Shown here one piece after another: positions 8,046 through 16,776 of a stretch of DNA of 34,472 bases. The DNA lies in the NCBI GenBank assembly GCA_031316315.1, contig JADBEO010000044.1, positions 1 to 34,472 on the forward strand, in the 5' to 3' direction. Made by a program: the position numbers and the translations under genes. The first letter of the stretch is position 1; every line of letters starts with the position of its first letter. The notes under the pieces are model-generated. The model saw nothing but the letters and a program-made list of their open reading frames with translations. It was not told where the DNA came from and made no database searches. The stretch is from Chelatococcus sambhunathii. Lineage in GTDB: Bacteria; Pseudomonadota; Alphaproteobacteria; Rhizobiales; Methylopilaceae.

Positions 8046-8456
8046 TCAGGCTCCCCCGGATCGGCCGGCGCCGGGCCTGTCGTCGAAATGCTCGGCGATG
8101 ACGTCGCGATACTCCTTGTCGGACCAGCGCAGCATCCCGACGAAGTAGCCGATGATGACGACACCTGTGATCGCGAGCGCGACCCAGGAGAACTCGTAGT
8201 CGAAGCGCTTGCCGATGATCTCGGCGGCCTGGGCGGGGGCGAAGCCGAGCTTCTCCCACTGGCCCGCCATCGCCGCGTTCTGGCCGAGCGCTTCCCATGT
8301 CGGGTTGTCGAAGGTCTTCGTCGTCGTGCCGCCGCCGGCCAGCCCGAGCAGGAGCGGCAGGTAGAGCGTGACGAGCACGAGCGCGAGCATCAGCACGGCG
8401 TCGACGATCTGCCCGATCACCGATTGGGTCGGCGGTTCGTAGGGCGCCTTGCTCAT
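8046..8456 (-). CDS. 136-residue two-pass membrane protein in permease operon
   Basis: Predicted helices at about 18-40 and 90-108 are separated by a 45-50 residue hydrophilic segment (TTTKTFDNPTWEALGQ...FAPAQAAEIIGKRFDYEFS). The C-terminal tail is charged (RWSDKEYRDVIAEHFDDRPG). The ATG at 8456 overlaps the preceding stop as ATGA, so it is translationally coupled to the 98-residue gene. I recognise no family. The arrangement, a small two-helix protein made with a large secondary transporter, recalls small subunits of two-component transporters, but that is only an analogy. Confidence 0.65.
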   Translation of the reverse strand: MSKAPYEPPTQSVIGQIVDAVLMLALVLVTLYLPLLLGLAGGGTTTKTFDNPTWEALGQNAAMAGQWEKLGFAPAQAAEIIGKRFDYEFSWVALAITGVVIIGYFVGMLRWSDKEYRDVIAEHFDDRPGAGRSGGA

Positions 8457-8749
8457 CGGGCGGCCCTCTTCTCGGCGGCGATGCGGTCGAGATAGTAGAC
8501 GTCCGTGCCGTAGATCGCGGCCTTGTCCTCCTTGTAGTGGCGGATCAGCGCGACCACGGCGGCGGTGTTGAGCAGCAGCACAAGCCCGCCGAGGGCCAGC
8601 ATGAGCCAGGTCAGGCCCGCCGCCGCGAGATGGTCGTACATGCGCCAGTAAACGAAGAGATAGACCGCCCACACGGCCAGAACGCAGACATAGGCCGCGA
8701 CTTTGTCGCGTGCGTACATCGCGTCGATGCGGGATTCGTGGCTTCCCAT
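8453..8749 (-). CDS. 98-residue two-pass membrane protein, first gene of permease operon
   Basis: Helices at about 17-38 (AAYVCVLAVWAVYLFVYWRM) and 45-69 (GLTWLMLALGGLVLLLNTAAVVAL), then a charged cytoplasmic-looking tail with YGTDVYYLDRIAAEKRAAR. The ATG at 8749 has a strong GAGGAG ribosome site seven bases upstream, so it is preferred over an in-frame start 26 codons earlier that would run through the putative operator. It leads a six-gene coupled operon. Function unknown; it is probably an accessory subunit of the APC permease. Confidence 0.65.
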   Translation of the reverse strand: MGSHESRIDAMYARDKVAAYVCVLAVWAVYLFVYWRMYDHLAAAGLTWLMLALGGLVLLLNTAAVVALIRHYKEDKAAIYGTDVYYLDRIAAEKRAAR

Positions 8750-8763
8750 ATCGCGCTCCTCCC

Positions 8764-8787
8764 AATTTCCTCGCAGGAAATTTTTTT
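8764..8787. promoter_or_regulatory. Putative operator in the leader of the permease operon
   Basis: The perfect inverted repeat AATTTCCT-CGC-AGGAAATT (8764-8782) continues into a seven-T tract. It abuts the ribosome site of the 98-residue gene. Read on the minus strand it matches the site before mgsA in sequence and in the seven-base spacing. Lying between any upstream promoter and the start codon, it would suit a repressor. The XRE-cupin protein is the candidate ligand. Confidence 0.5.
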
Positions 8788-8801
8788 GATTACTGTCGAG
8801 G

Positions 8802-8835
8802 ATGGGCGCCGAATTTTTCGGCGTCAAGCGCCCAT
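8802..8835. promoter_or_regulatory. Nested inverted repeat with -35-like box before the permease operon
   Basis: Outer arms ATGGGCGC (8802-8809) and GCGCCCAT (8828-8835) enclose a second inverted repeat, CGCCGAA-TTT-TTCGGCG (8807-8823). On the minus strand TTGACG (8827-8822) shares TTGACGCC with the mgs promoter, but the hexamer 17 bases on (CATCCT) is a poor -10. The element may be a promoter with an operator, or a hairpin; I cannot decide. Confidence 0.3.
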
Positions 8836-8956
8836 TTGTTGTGCAGTGCGATAAATCCTCCGGCGATATGCTCCGCGCTGTCGGAGTTGCGCCGCGCGTG
8901 AAATCGAGATTTGCAGGAACTGCGCGGGGAACGGCCCGCGATCAGAAGGAAGCGCG

Positions 8957-9934
8957 ATGAAGCTTTTTCTGCATGTCGGCACCCACAAGACCGGTTCGAC
9001 GCATCTGCAGATCTATCTGCGCAACCACGCGGCCGAACTGGCGCGACAGGGGCTGGTCTATCCCGATCCGGCGGACTGGTTCGGTGGGAAGCCTCAAGTC
9101 GCGCAGCACCTTCTGACGGCGGCGGCGGCGCAGAAGAAGAACAGGTTCGACGCCTGTCGCCGGCGTGTCGATCAGGCCCGTCTCGACGCGAGGCCCGGCG
9201 ACACGATGCTGATCAGCAGCGAGCCCGCCTGGCGCCGCACCTTCCCGGAGATCTGCCCGCCGGATGAGCTGTGGGAAGGGCGCCGCCGCTACGTGCGCCG
9301 CCTCAGGCGCGTTTTCGCCCGTTTCGACGCGACGGTCGTCGTCTGCCTGAGGAACCGCGCGACGTTCGGCGAGTCGCACTACGGCTCGGCGGTGAAGAGC
9401 GGCTATGCGAAAGGTTTCGAAGACTACCTCGAGGATCACGCCTTCATGTTCGATTACAACCGCCAGACGGCTCTGTTCCGCGAGGCGTTCGGCGACGTGC
9501 TGACCTACACCTACGAGGAGGCCGCCCGGGAGGGCGTCTCCGAGACGCTGCTGCGCAAGATCGGCTTCGTGGCGCCTGCGCCGGACGATCGCCCGCCCAC
9601 GCGGCGTTCGCCGGACCGGCGGCTGTTTCTTTGGCTCGCGCGCCGAAATGCGCTGGCGGGGGAGGAGCTGTCGGCGACGCGCAGCGAGCGCACGGCGTTC
9701 TCCATCACCGGTGCGGCGGCCGCGGCCCTGCCGGACGCCGAGCCGACCACGTTCTGGAGCGAGCGCACGCGCCCGTTCCTCGAGCGCTTCGACGACGGCG
9801 CCGCGATGGACGGCCTCGCCGGGCGGCGGCTCGCGAGCCTGTCCGAGGCCGAGCACGCCGCGCTGGACGCGGCGTTCGAGGACTGGCGGTCCTCCGACGA
9901 GGCGAGGAGGCGGCGGGCGAGGGTCGCGGCCTGA
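8957..9934 (+). CDS. P-loop sulfotransferase-like protein
   Basis: Protein of 325 residues. It begins MKLFLHVGTHKTGSTHLQ, the 5'-phosphosulfate (PAPS) loop of sulfotransferases (HVGTHKTGST, residues 6-15). The segment FDATVVVCLRNRATFGESHYGS fits the 3'-phosphate binding strand and helix (R..S). It would transfer sulfate from PAPS to a sugar or other acceptor; the acceptor is not predictable. AAGGAAG precedes the ATG. It is divergent from the permease operon and has no obvious operon partner. The C-terminal 100 residues are Arg/Ala-rich and poorly conserved in appearance. Confidence 0.7.
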   Translation: MKLFLHVGTHKTGSTHLQIYLRNHAAELARQGLVYPDPADWFGGKPQVAQHLLTAAAAQKKNRFDACRRRVDQARLDARPGDTMLISSEPAWRRTFPEICPPDELWEGRRRYVRRLRRVFARFDATVVVCLRNRATFGESHYGSAVKSGYAKGFEDYLEDHAFMFDYNRQTALFREAFGDVLTYTYEEAAREGVSETLLRKIGFVAPAPDDRPPTRRSPDRRLFLWLARRNALAGEELSATRSERTAFSITGAAAAALPDAEPTTFWSERTRPFLERFDDGAAMDGLAGRRLASLSEAEHAALDAAFEDWRSSDEARRRRARVAA

Positions 9935-9977
9935 GCGCTCTGGCGCTCCGCGCGGCGGCGGCTAATCTCTCGCTCCG

Positions 9978-10670
9978 ATGTGCAATCTCTATTCGCTGAC
10001 CAAGGGGCAGGCCGCGATCCGCGAGCTCGCCCGCGCGCTCGTCGACCGAACCGGCAATCTGCCGCCGATGCCGGGAATCTTTCCGGACTACCCGGCTCCG
10101 ATCGTCCGCAACGGCGCGGAGGGGCGCGAGCTCGTGCTGGCGCGCTGGGGCATGCCGTCGCCCGTGTCCGTGCTCAAGGGCAGGAGCGTCGATCCGGGCG
10201 TCACCAACATCCGCAATGTCGCCAGCCCGCACTGGCGGCGGTGGCTCGGCCCCGCCAACCGCTGCGTCGTTCCCTTCACCAGCTTCTCCGAGTACGAGAC
10301 TGCTCCGGACGGACGGAAGTCGCCGGTCTGGTTCGCGCGCGACGAAAGCCGGCCGCTCGCCTTTTTCGCCGGACTCTGGACGCGCTGGACGAGCGTGCGG
10401 AAGGTGCGGGAGGGCGCAGTGACGGCCGACCTGTTCGGCTTCCTGACCACGGAGCCGAACGCCTTAATCGCGGCCGTTCATCCGAAGGCGATGCCGGTCG
10501 TCCTGACCGAGCCCGAGGAAATCGAGGTCTGGCTCCGCGCGGACTGGCGAGAGGCGAGCGCGCTGCAGCGCCCGCTCGCCGACGACGGGCTTGTCGTCGT
10601 CGCGCGCGGCGCGAAGGAAGACGGTCCCGGGAACGAACCGGCGGTTCCGGCGCAGGGCCTCCTGTTCTGA
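9978..10670 (+). CDS. SRAP-domain protein (YedK/HMCES family), abasic-site DNA crosslinker
   Basis: Protein of 230 residues that starts MCNLYSLT. Cys2 becomes the N-terminal residue that forms a thiazolidine crosslink with abasic sites in single-stranded DNA. The other conserved residues are visible: Asn77 in TNIRNV, Glu105 in FSEYE and His168 in HPKAMPVVL; the ARWGMP motif is at 55-60. The family protects stalled replication forks and is sometimes annotated as SOS response-associated peptidase. It is close to the usual length. It starts 43 bases after the sulfotransferase gene, and the amidase gene begins 25 bases after its stop. Confidence 0.9.
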   Translation: MCNLYSLTKGQAAIRELARALVDRTGNLPPMPGIFPDYPAPIVRNGAEGRELVLARWGMPSPVSVLKGRSVDPGVTNIRNVASPHWRRWLGPANRCVVPFTSFSEYETAPDGRKSPVWFARDESRPLAFFAGLWTRWTSVRKVREGAVTADLFGFLTTEPNALIAAVHPKAMPVVLTEPEEIEVWLRADWREASALQRPLADDGLVVVARGAKEDGPGNEPAVPAQGLLF

Positions 10671-10694
10671 ACGATCGAATTGAGGGAAAAACGA

Positions 10695-11870
10695 ATGCCG
10701 ATCAGCGACAGCGTCCACGCCTTCGTAGCGCACGGCTTCGTAGAGCGCGAAGGCGCCGCCGACGGTCCGCTCGCGGGCCTGACCTTCGGCCTGAAGGACC
10801 TGTTCGACCTCGCGGGAACGCCGACCGGCGCGGGCAACCCGGACTGGCTGGCGAGCCACCCGGTCCCGACGGAAACGGCCCCGATCGTGGACCTGCTGCT
10901 CGCCGCCGGCGCTCGCCTCGTCGGCAAGACTCACACCGACGAAATCGCGTGGAGCCTCAACGGCGAAAACGCCCATTACGGAACGCCCGAGAACGCCGCG
11001 GCGCCGGGCCGGATCCCCGGCGGATCGTCGTCCGGCTCGGCGGCGGCAACGGCCGCCGGCCTCGTCGACTTCGCGATCGGCACGGACACCGGCGGCTCGG
11101 TTCGGCTGCCGGCGAGCTATTGCGGGCTCTACGGGCTGAGGCCGACCCACGGGCGCGTGCCCATAGACCGCGCCGTCGCGCTCGCGCCGAGCTACGACGT
11201 CGTCGGCTGGTTTGCGCGCGACCCCGTGACTCTCGCCAGGGTCGGCTCGGTGCTGCAGGAGCCGATCCAGGAGCCGGCCGCGCCGACGCGCCTGCTGATC
11301 GCCGACGACATGTTCGCGCGCGCCGGCGAGGCGACGCGCCTCGCGCTCGCCTCGGAGGTCGAGCGCGTGAAGGCGCTGTTCGGCGCGATCGAGCATGTCG
11401 AGATCGCAGGCGCCGCCGCGCCGGACTGGCGCAACGTGTTCCGCGTCATCCAGTCCGCCGAGGCGTGGGAGCAGCATGGCGACTGGGTCGAGCGCGTCCG
11501 CCCCAATTTCGGTCCGGGCGTCAGGGAGCGCTTCGAGGCGGCCTCGAAGCTCACCGCCGACGAGATCGCGCAGGCTCGCGCAATGCGCAATCAGATCCGC
11601 GTTCGGATGGAGACGCTCGCGCCGCCCGGAACAATCCTTCTGCTGCCGACCACCCCGGGCGTCGCTCCGCTGAGGGGAACGCCGGAACCCGAGCTCAACC
11701 TGTTCCGCGCCAAGGCGCTCGAGATGCTTTCGCCGGCCGGCCACGCCGGGATGCCGCAGATCTCGCTGCCGGCGGCGAGAGTCGACGGGCTGCCGGTCGG
11801 CCTGTCGATGATCGCGGCGCGCGGCCAGGACGAGGCGCTGCTTGACCTCGCGGTCGCCTGGGGAAGCTAG
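10695..11870 (+). CDS. Amidase-signature hydrolase
   Basis: Protein of 391 residues of the amidase signature family with the Ser-cisSer-Lys triad: Lys34 in FGLKDLFD, Ser111 in PGGSSSGSAA and nucleophile Ser135 in GTDTGGSVRLPAS. It hydrolyses a carboxamide to acid and ammonia; the substrate is unknown. It is shorter than GatA (about 480) and lacks GatA context, so a stand-alone amidase (AMI1-like) is more likely. The ATG at 10695 has GAGGGA upstream and is preferred to an in-frame ATG five codons earlier. Its stop codon shares bases with that of the convergent DUF3617-like gene. Confidence 0.82.
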   Translation: MPISDSVHAFVAHGFVEREGAADGPLAGLTFGLKDLFDLAGTPTGAGNPDWLASHPVPTETAPIVDLLLAAGARLVGKTHTDEIAWSLNGENAHYGTPENAAAPGRIPGGSSSGSAAATAAGLVDFAIGTDTGGSVRLPASYCGLYGLRPTHGRVPIDRAVALAPSYDVVGWFARDPVTLARVGSVLQEPIQEPAAPTRLLIADDMFARAGEATRLALASEVERVKALFGAIEHVEIAGAAAPDWRNVFRVIQSAEAWEQHGDWVERVRPNFGPGVRERFEAASKLTADEIAQARAMRNQIRVRMETLAPPGTILLLPTTPGVAPLRGTPEPELNLFRAKALEMLSPAGHAGMPQISLPAARVDGLPVGLSMIAARGQDEALLDLAVAWGS

Positions 11871-12298
11871 CGGGTCGTATCGCCCGCGGCGCAGTCGCCG
11901 ACGCGGCGGCCGTGCTGGACCTCGGTCATCGTCATGTTCTTGCCGCCCATGTTCATGGCGATGCGGCCGTCGAAGCCGTCGTCGCGGAGGTCGAACAGCG
12001 CGTCCGCCTTGGCGGCGTTCGGCCCGGCGCAGACGATGCGGAACGAGACCTCGCGGCCCTGGCGTCGGATGTCGCTTGCCGGACAGCGCGCCAACGGATT
12101 GTTCGCGCTCAGCACTGGAAAGGCATGGTTTTCCGTGACGCAGACCTTCGCGGTGTTCGACTGCGTCGGCGCGACGTGCGGGAGCTCGAGACTGTAGGTC
12201 ACCTCATAGGCGCCGGATGGAATGTTCTCCTGGGCGCTGGCCGATGCCGCGCATGCGCAGAGCGCCGCCGTTGATAGCGCGGTCCATCTCAATTGCAT
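11867..12298 (-). CDS. DUF3617-like secreted protein
   Basis: Protein of 143 residues with a signal peptide (LSTAALCACAASASAQ, cleavage near residue 23). The mature part begins with IPSGAYEVTYSLELP and contains paired cysteines (KVCVTENHAF, ARCPASDIRRQGREVSFRIVCAG) and the GGKNMTMTEVQHGRRVGDC ending that is typical of DUF3617 proteins. Function is unknown; the protein would be periplasmic. The ATG at 12298 follows GGGGA and coincides with the start of the signal peptide; the open frame upstream is not needed. It converges on the amidase gene. Confidence 0.65.
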   Translation of the reverse strand: MQLRWTALSTAALCACAASASAQENIPSGAYEVTYSLELPHVAPTQSNTAKVCVTENHAFPVLSANNPLARCPASDIRRQGREVSFRIVCAGPNAAKADALFDLRDDGFDGRIAMNMGGKNMTMTEVQHGRRVGDCAAGDTTR

Positions 12299-12483
12299 TT
12301 CGGCGTCCCCATCGAGCGGTTCACCAAAGATGGCGCGACCGGCGACCATCGCCCACCCCGCTTCTTGCTCCCGAAATCCTGGAGCCGGGGCCCACATTGA
12401 GAGCAAGAGCCGGAGCGCGTCCGGCCAGGCAAGCGTCCATAACGGCGGCATGCTAGACCACACGACAGAGGAGAACCTGACCC

Positions 12484-13572
12484 GTGCTCCGCATGCAGGA
12501 AGCCCCCACCGACCGTCCGGCGATTTCGACAGAGCGCGACCCGCGCTGGGCCGCCGTCGTCGCCAAGGACGCACGCGCCGACGGAACGTTCTTCACCTGC
12601 GTCCGCTCGACCGGGATCTATTGCCGCCCGTCCTGCCCGGCGCGGCGGCCCAAGCCCGAGAACGTCAGCTTCGCGGAGACCTGGGAGGAGGCCGAGGCGC
12701 GCGGTTTCCGAGCCTGCAAGCGTTGCCGGCCGAAGGAGGCCAGCCTCGCCGAGCGTCAGGCGGCGCTGATCGCCGATCTCTGCCGCCACATCGAGCAGGC
12801 CGAGGACGCTCCGAAGCTCGACGAGCTGGCGAAGCGCGCGGGCGTCAGCCCGTTTCATCTGCATCGCCTGTTCAAGGCGGCGACGGGCCTGACCCCGAAA
12901 GCGTATGCGTCCGCCGAGCGCGCGAAGCGGGCGCGTGTGGAGCTCGCGAGCGGGGAGGGGTCCGTCACCTCCGCGATCTACGGCTCCGGCTTCAACTCGA
13001 ACGGACGTTTCTACGCCGCGTCCGACGGCATGTTCGGCATGACCCCGAGCGCCTTCAAGGCGGGCGGCGCCGGCAAGACGATCCGATACGCGGTCGGGCT
13101 GAGCACGCTCGGCCGCGTTCTGGTCGGATCGAGCGATCGCGGCGTCTGTTTCATCGCGCTCGGCGACGATGAAGAGGCGCTGCTTGCCGATCTGCGGCGA
13201 CGCTTCGGCAAGGCCGAGATCGTCCGCGGCGACGGAGCCTATGAGGAGACGGTCAGGCAGGTCGTGGCGTCGGTGGAGGATCCGCGCCGCGGCTTCGATC
13301 TGCCGCTCGATATCCAGGGCACCGCGTTCCAGCAGCGGGTCTGGCGGGCGTTGCAGGCTATCCCGCTCGGCGAGACGGCGAGCTACGCCGAGATCGCGCG
13401 AGCCATCGGCGCCCCGACCTCGGCGCGCGCCGTCGCGCAGGCCTGCGGGGCCAATAAGCTCGCCGTCGTCGTGCCGTGCCACCGCGTGGTGCGCGAGGAC
13501 GGCGCGCTTTCGGGCTATCGCTGGGGCGTCGAGCGCAAGCGTGCGCTGCTCAAGAAGGAGAAGGCGGGCTGA
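12484..13572 (+). CDS. ada: Bifunctional Ada: methylphosphotriester/O6-methylguanine-DNA methyltransferase and activator
   Basis: Protein of 362 residues with the complete Ada architecture. The N-terminal zinc domain has CRPSC (Cys47, Cys51) and CKRC (Cys78, Cys81), with Cys47 matching the methylphosphotriester acceptor. An AraC-type helix-turn-helix follows at about 92-190 (LDELAKRAGVSPFHLHRLFKAATG). The C-terminal methyltransferase has PCHRV near residue 331, containing the O6-methylguanine acceptor Cys. It repairs alkylated DNA and, once methylated, activates repair genes. It starts with GTG at 12484, 10 bases after GAGGAG; ATG at 12493 is an alternative. It ends 12 bases before the convergent carboxypeptidase gene. 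Confidence 0.93.
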   Translation: MLRMQEAPTDRPAISTERDPRWAAVVAKDARADGTFFTCVRSTGIYCRPSCPARRPKPENVSFAETWEEAEARGFRACKRCRPKEASLAERQAALIADLCRHIEQAEDAPKLDELAKRAGVSPFHLHRLFKAATGLTPKAYASAERAKRARVELASGEGSVTSAIYGSGFNSNGRFYAASDGMFGMTPSAFKAGGAGKTIRYAVGLSTLGRVLVGSSDRGVCFIALGDDEEALLADLRRRFGKAEIVRGDGAYEETVRQVVASVEDPRRGFDLPLDIQGTAFQQRVWRALQAIPLGETASYAEIARAIGAPTSARAVAQACGANKLAVVVPCHRVVREDGALSGYRWGVERKRALLKKEKAG

Positions 13573-13584
13573 GCGGAGCCGCGT

Positions 13585-15078
<1,494 letters not shown>

Positions 15079-15103
15079 ATCTGGGGCTCGATCGAGGAGG
15101 ATG

Positions 15104-15328
15104 TCAGAAGCGCGTCGGCCCGTAGCCGCCGATCGGCATCTCGTTGGCGAGCTTGCGGGCGCCGCGGGCGCGATCCTCGGACACCTGCCGCTCGCACGAA
15201 GCGTAACCGCCGGTCCCTGGCACATGGCCCGCGTCACGGCAGGCGTCGCCCGAGGCGCAGCCGCCGAGAGATGCGGCGAGGATGGACAGGGTGGTCAGGT
15301 TGATCAGGGTGGCCAAGCGCTTGTTCAT
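15104..15328 (-). CDS. Small lipoprotein
   Basis: Protein of 74 residues with a lipoprotein signal: MNKRLATLINLTTLSILAAS, then a lipobox LGGC at residues 22-25, so Cys25 would be lipidated. The mature part is short, basic and has two more cysteines (GDACRDAGH, YASCERQ). GGAGGG lies only a few bases from this ATG, so a GTG nine bases upstream is an alternative start. Function unknown. It precedes the M32 gene by 25 bases and may share its transcript. Confidence 0.6.
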   Translation of the reverse strand: MNKRLATLINLTTLSILAASLGGCASGDACRDAGHVPGTGGYASCERQVSEDRARGARKLANEMPIGGYGPTRF

Positions 15329-15433
15329 GCCCTCCACATAGACCCTGGGCCGGCCGCCGTCGACGCTCGCGCGCCGCGTGACGGTCCCCCGCGGCGCGCT
15401 ATCTTGCGGCGCGGCTCATCGGGAGGAGACGGC

Positions 15434-15646
15434 ATGAAACACGGCGCGCGCAACGACATTCCGGCCGAGGTCGTCGAGATCAAGCGGGGCGGGGTGATGG
15501 GGCAAGTGACGGTGAGGCTTCAGGGAACGGATTATTTCATGTCTCCGGTCATGACGATCGACAGCCTGAACGAACTCGGTCTTCAGACGGGCTCGACCGT
15601 CCACGTGCTCGCCAAGGCCGTGAACGTGCTGCTTGTGAAGCCCTGA
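15434..15646 (+). CDS. TOBE/Mop-domain molybdate-binding-like protein
   Basis: Protein of 70 residues, the size of a single Mop (molbindin) domain. The pattern ARNDIPAEVVEIKRGGVMGQV then LGLQTGSTVHVLAKAVNVLLVK is characteristic: Mop domains begin with a SARN-like strand and end with G..V.a.iKas.V.l. It would bind molybdate or tungstate in the cytoplasm as an oligomer, or sense it. GGGAGGAGA precedes the ATG. It lies 67 bases upstream of tRNA-Sec on the same strand; molybdenum and selenocysteine both serve some formate dehydrogenases, which may explain the pairing. Confidence 0.8.
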   Translation: MKHGARNDIPAEVVEIKRGGVMGQVTVRLQGTDYFMSPVMTIDSLNELGLQTGSTVHVLAKAVNVLLVKP

Positions 15647-15713
15647 TCTGAACCGTCTGGCGTTCGGCCTCCCGATGCGCTTTATGCGGCGCGGAGCCGA
15701 AAAAAGGTCTTTC

Positions 15714-15811
15714 GGAGGAGAAGCGTTCCCCGGTGGGGCGTCCGGTCTTCAAAACCGGAAGGGGCCGCGGATGCGGTCCCTGGTGGGTTCGACTCCCACT
15801 CTCTTCCACCA
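15714..15811 (+). tRNA. selC: tRNA-Sec (selenocysteine), anticodon TCA
   Basis: 98 bases including a genomic CCA end. The acceptor stem has eight pairs (GGAGGAGA with TCTCTTCC, one G-T), as in bacterial tRNA-Sec. The anticodon arm TCCGGT-CTTCAAA-ACCGGA has anticodon TCA at 15749-15751. A long variable arm (GGGGCCGC...GCGGTCCC) and a T loop GGTTCGACTCC follow. The overall pattern matches E. coli selC closely. It reads UGA as selenocysteine, so the organism should also have selA, selB, selD and at least one selenoprotein; none is in this window. Confidence 0.93.
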
Positions 15812-15926
15812 GCGCTCAGTCTTCGTCGGTCTCCGCGAGCGGGCGCGACGCCGCCGTTCGCGATGTCGCCGCGCGGCGCCGGCGCGTGTCGTCGGCCGCT
15901 TCTACGAAGCCGGCTGCAGTCGATCG

Positions 15927-15950
15927 GCTGGCGGCGCACGCGCCGCCAGC
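15927..15950. terminator. Strong hairpin downstream of tRNA-Sec, no U-run
   Basis: Ten-base arms GCTGGCGGCG and CGCCGCCAGC surround a CACG loop, 116 bases after the tRNA. There is no T tract on either side, so it may be a weak or Rho-assisted terminator, or chance in GC-rich DNA. A second small repeat, CAGCGCC-CTTA-GGCGCTG (15972-15989), overlaps the stop of the next minus-strand gene. Confidence 0.3.
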
Positions 15951-15979
15951 TTCAGAAGGGTCAGGGAGCGCCAGCGCCC

Positions 15980-16255
15980 TTAGGCGCTGACGGCCAGCTG
16001 CCGCTCGAAGCGCCGCGCCTTCGACAGCGCCGACACGAGATCGGAACAGTTCTCGAGAACCGCGAACTGGCATTTCCGCCCGGAGAAGTCCACAAACTGC
16101 TCCTCCGGCCGACTCCAATCCGCCTCCACCAAGTCAAGCACGTTCGGCTTGAAATATTTGTCGCACACGACGATCGCGTAGCCTCTGTCGTGGGAGAAAA
16201 CGATCAGGTGGCCACTCGGAAGCCGGTGCACGACCTTACCGGCGTGGACGCTCAT
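15980..16255 (-). CDS. Small hypothetical protein
   Basis: About 91 residues from the ATG at 16255; an in-frame ATG at 16294 would add 13. No family is recognised. The sequence has a beta-rich look (GKVVHRLPSGHLIVFSHDRGYAIVVCDKYF) followed by QFVDFSGRKCQFAVLENCSDLVSAL, with three cysteines. Amino-acid composition is ordinary and not repetitive, unlike the shadow frames, which supports coding. It is isolated between tRNA-Sec and a small plus-strand gene, in DNA that looks slightly less GC-rich than its surroundings. Confidence 0.45.
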   Translation of the reverse strand: MSVHAGKVVHRLPSGHLIVFSHDRGYAIVVCDKYFKPNVLDLVEADWSRPEEQFVDFSGRKCQFAVLENCSDLVSALSKARRFERQLAVSA

Positions 16256-16496
16256 CACCTTAGCCCCGCTCGTAACGATACCCGTTGCCCGCATCCGGAG
16301 TATCAGACGAGATTATCGTGCCGTAACTTCGTAGAATCCCGTAGAGCGACGTATGCGCGCACGGCAGGTCTATACCTCCAAAGCCGGCTCAGGCAGCCGC
16401 CCGTGCAGATTCACCCGTCGAGCCGGAACGAAATCGCGCTTCGGCGGTTTGTTCGCCGCAGCGGCTCGATAGAAGCCGCCATCAGTGGAGAGGCGT

Positions 16497-16679
16497 ATGT
16501 CCTATACAGTCTTCGTCGACGCCGAGGACGGGCCGGTCGCGACCGTGGCGCCGTCTGTCCTGGACGCTCTTATGCTCGCGCGCGGTCTGAAAACCGATGA
16601 CAGCATCGGCGTCACCATCGCCGGCGAGGATGGATGGATCCTGACGCTCGAGGAACTGGAGGAACTCGCGAAGTCCTGA
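16497..16679 (+). CDS. Small acidic hypothetical protein
   Basis: Protein of 60 residues beginning MSYTVFVDAEDGPVATVAPS, with a C-terminal segment GEDGWILTLEELEELAKS. GGAGAGG stands at good distance before the ATG. It is acidic, probably a small alpha/beta protein. I recognise no family. The start is chosen over an in-frame GTG four codons upstream because of the ribosome site. A strong bidirectional terminator follows 36 bases after the stop, consistent with a real transcript end. Confidence 0.5.
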   Translation: MSYTVFVDAEDGPVATVAPSVLDALMLARGLKTDDSIGVTIAGEDGWILTLEELEELAKS

Positions 16680-16714
16680 GTCCGAAGACCTTCACTGTTG
16701 CCAAGAGAAAAAAA

Positions 16715-16740
16715 CGCCCGGCGAACCGCCGGGCGCTTTT
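16715..16740. terminator. Bidirectional Rho-independent terminator
   Basis: Nine-base arms CGCCCGGCG and CGCCGGGCG have an AAC loop. A CTTTT tail follows on the plus strand and a run of seven T's on the minus strand (AAAAAAA at 16708-16714). It serves the 60-residue gene (plus) and oxlT (minus, stop 37 bases away). Confidence 0.85.
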
Positions 16741-16776
16741 CTTGTGGGCCGCATCGTGAAGGATGCGCGGGATGGT

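Noticed and set aside
15816-16118. Minus-strand frame of 100 codons ending in an acidic tail after tRNA-Sec
   Set aside because: It overlaps the better-composed small gene at 15980-16255 and is Arg/Ala-rich; I considered a gene remnant but found no recognisable domain.
15786-16700. Possible attachment-site repeat of the tRNA-Sec 3' end
   Set aside because: I looked for a second copy of the last bases of the tRNA downstream and did not find one; no integrase is present.
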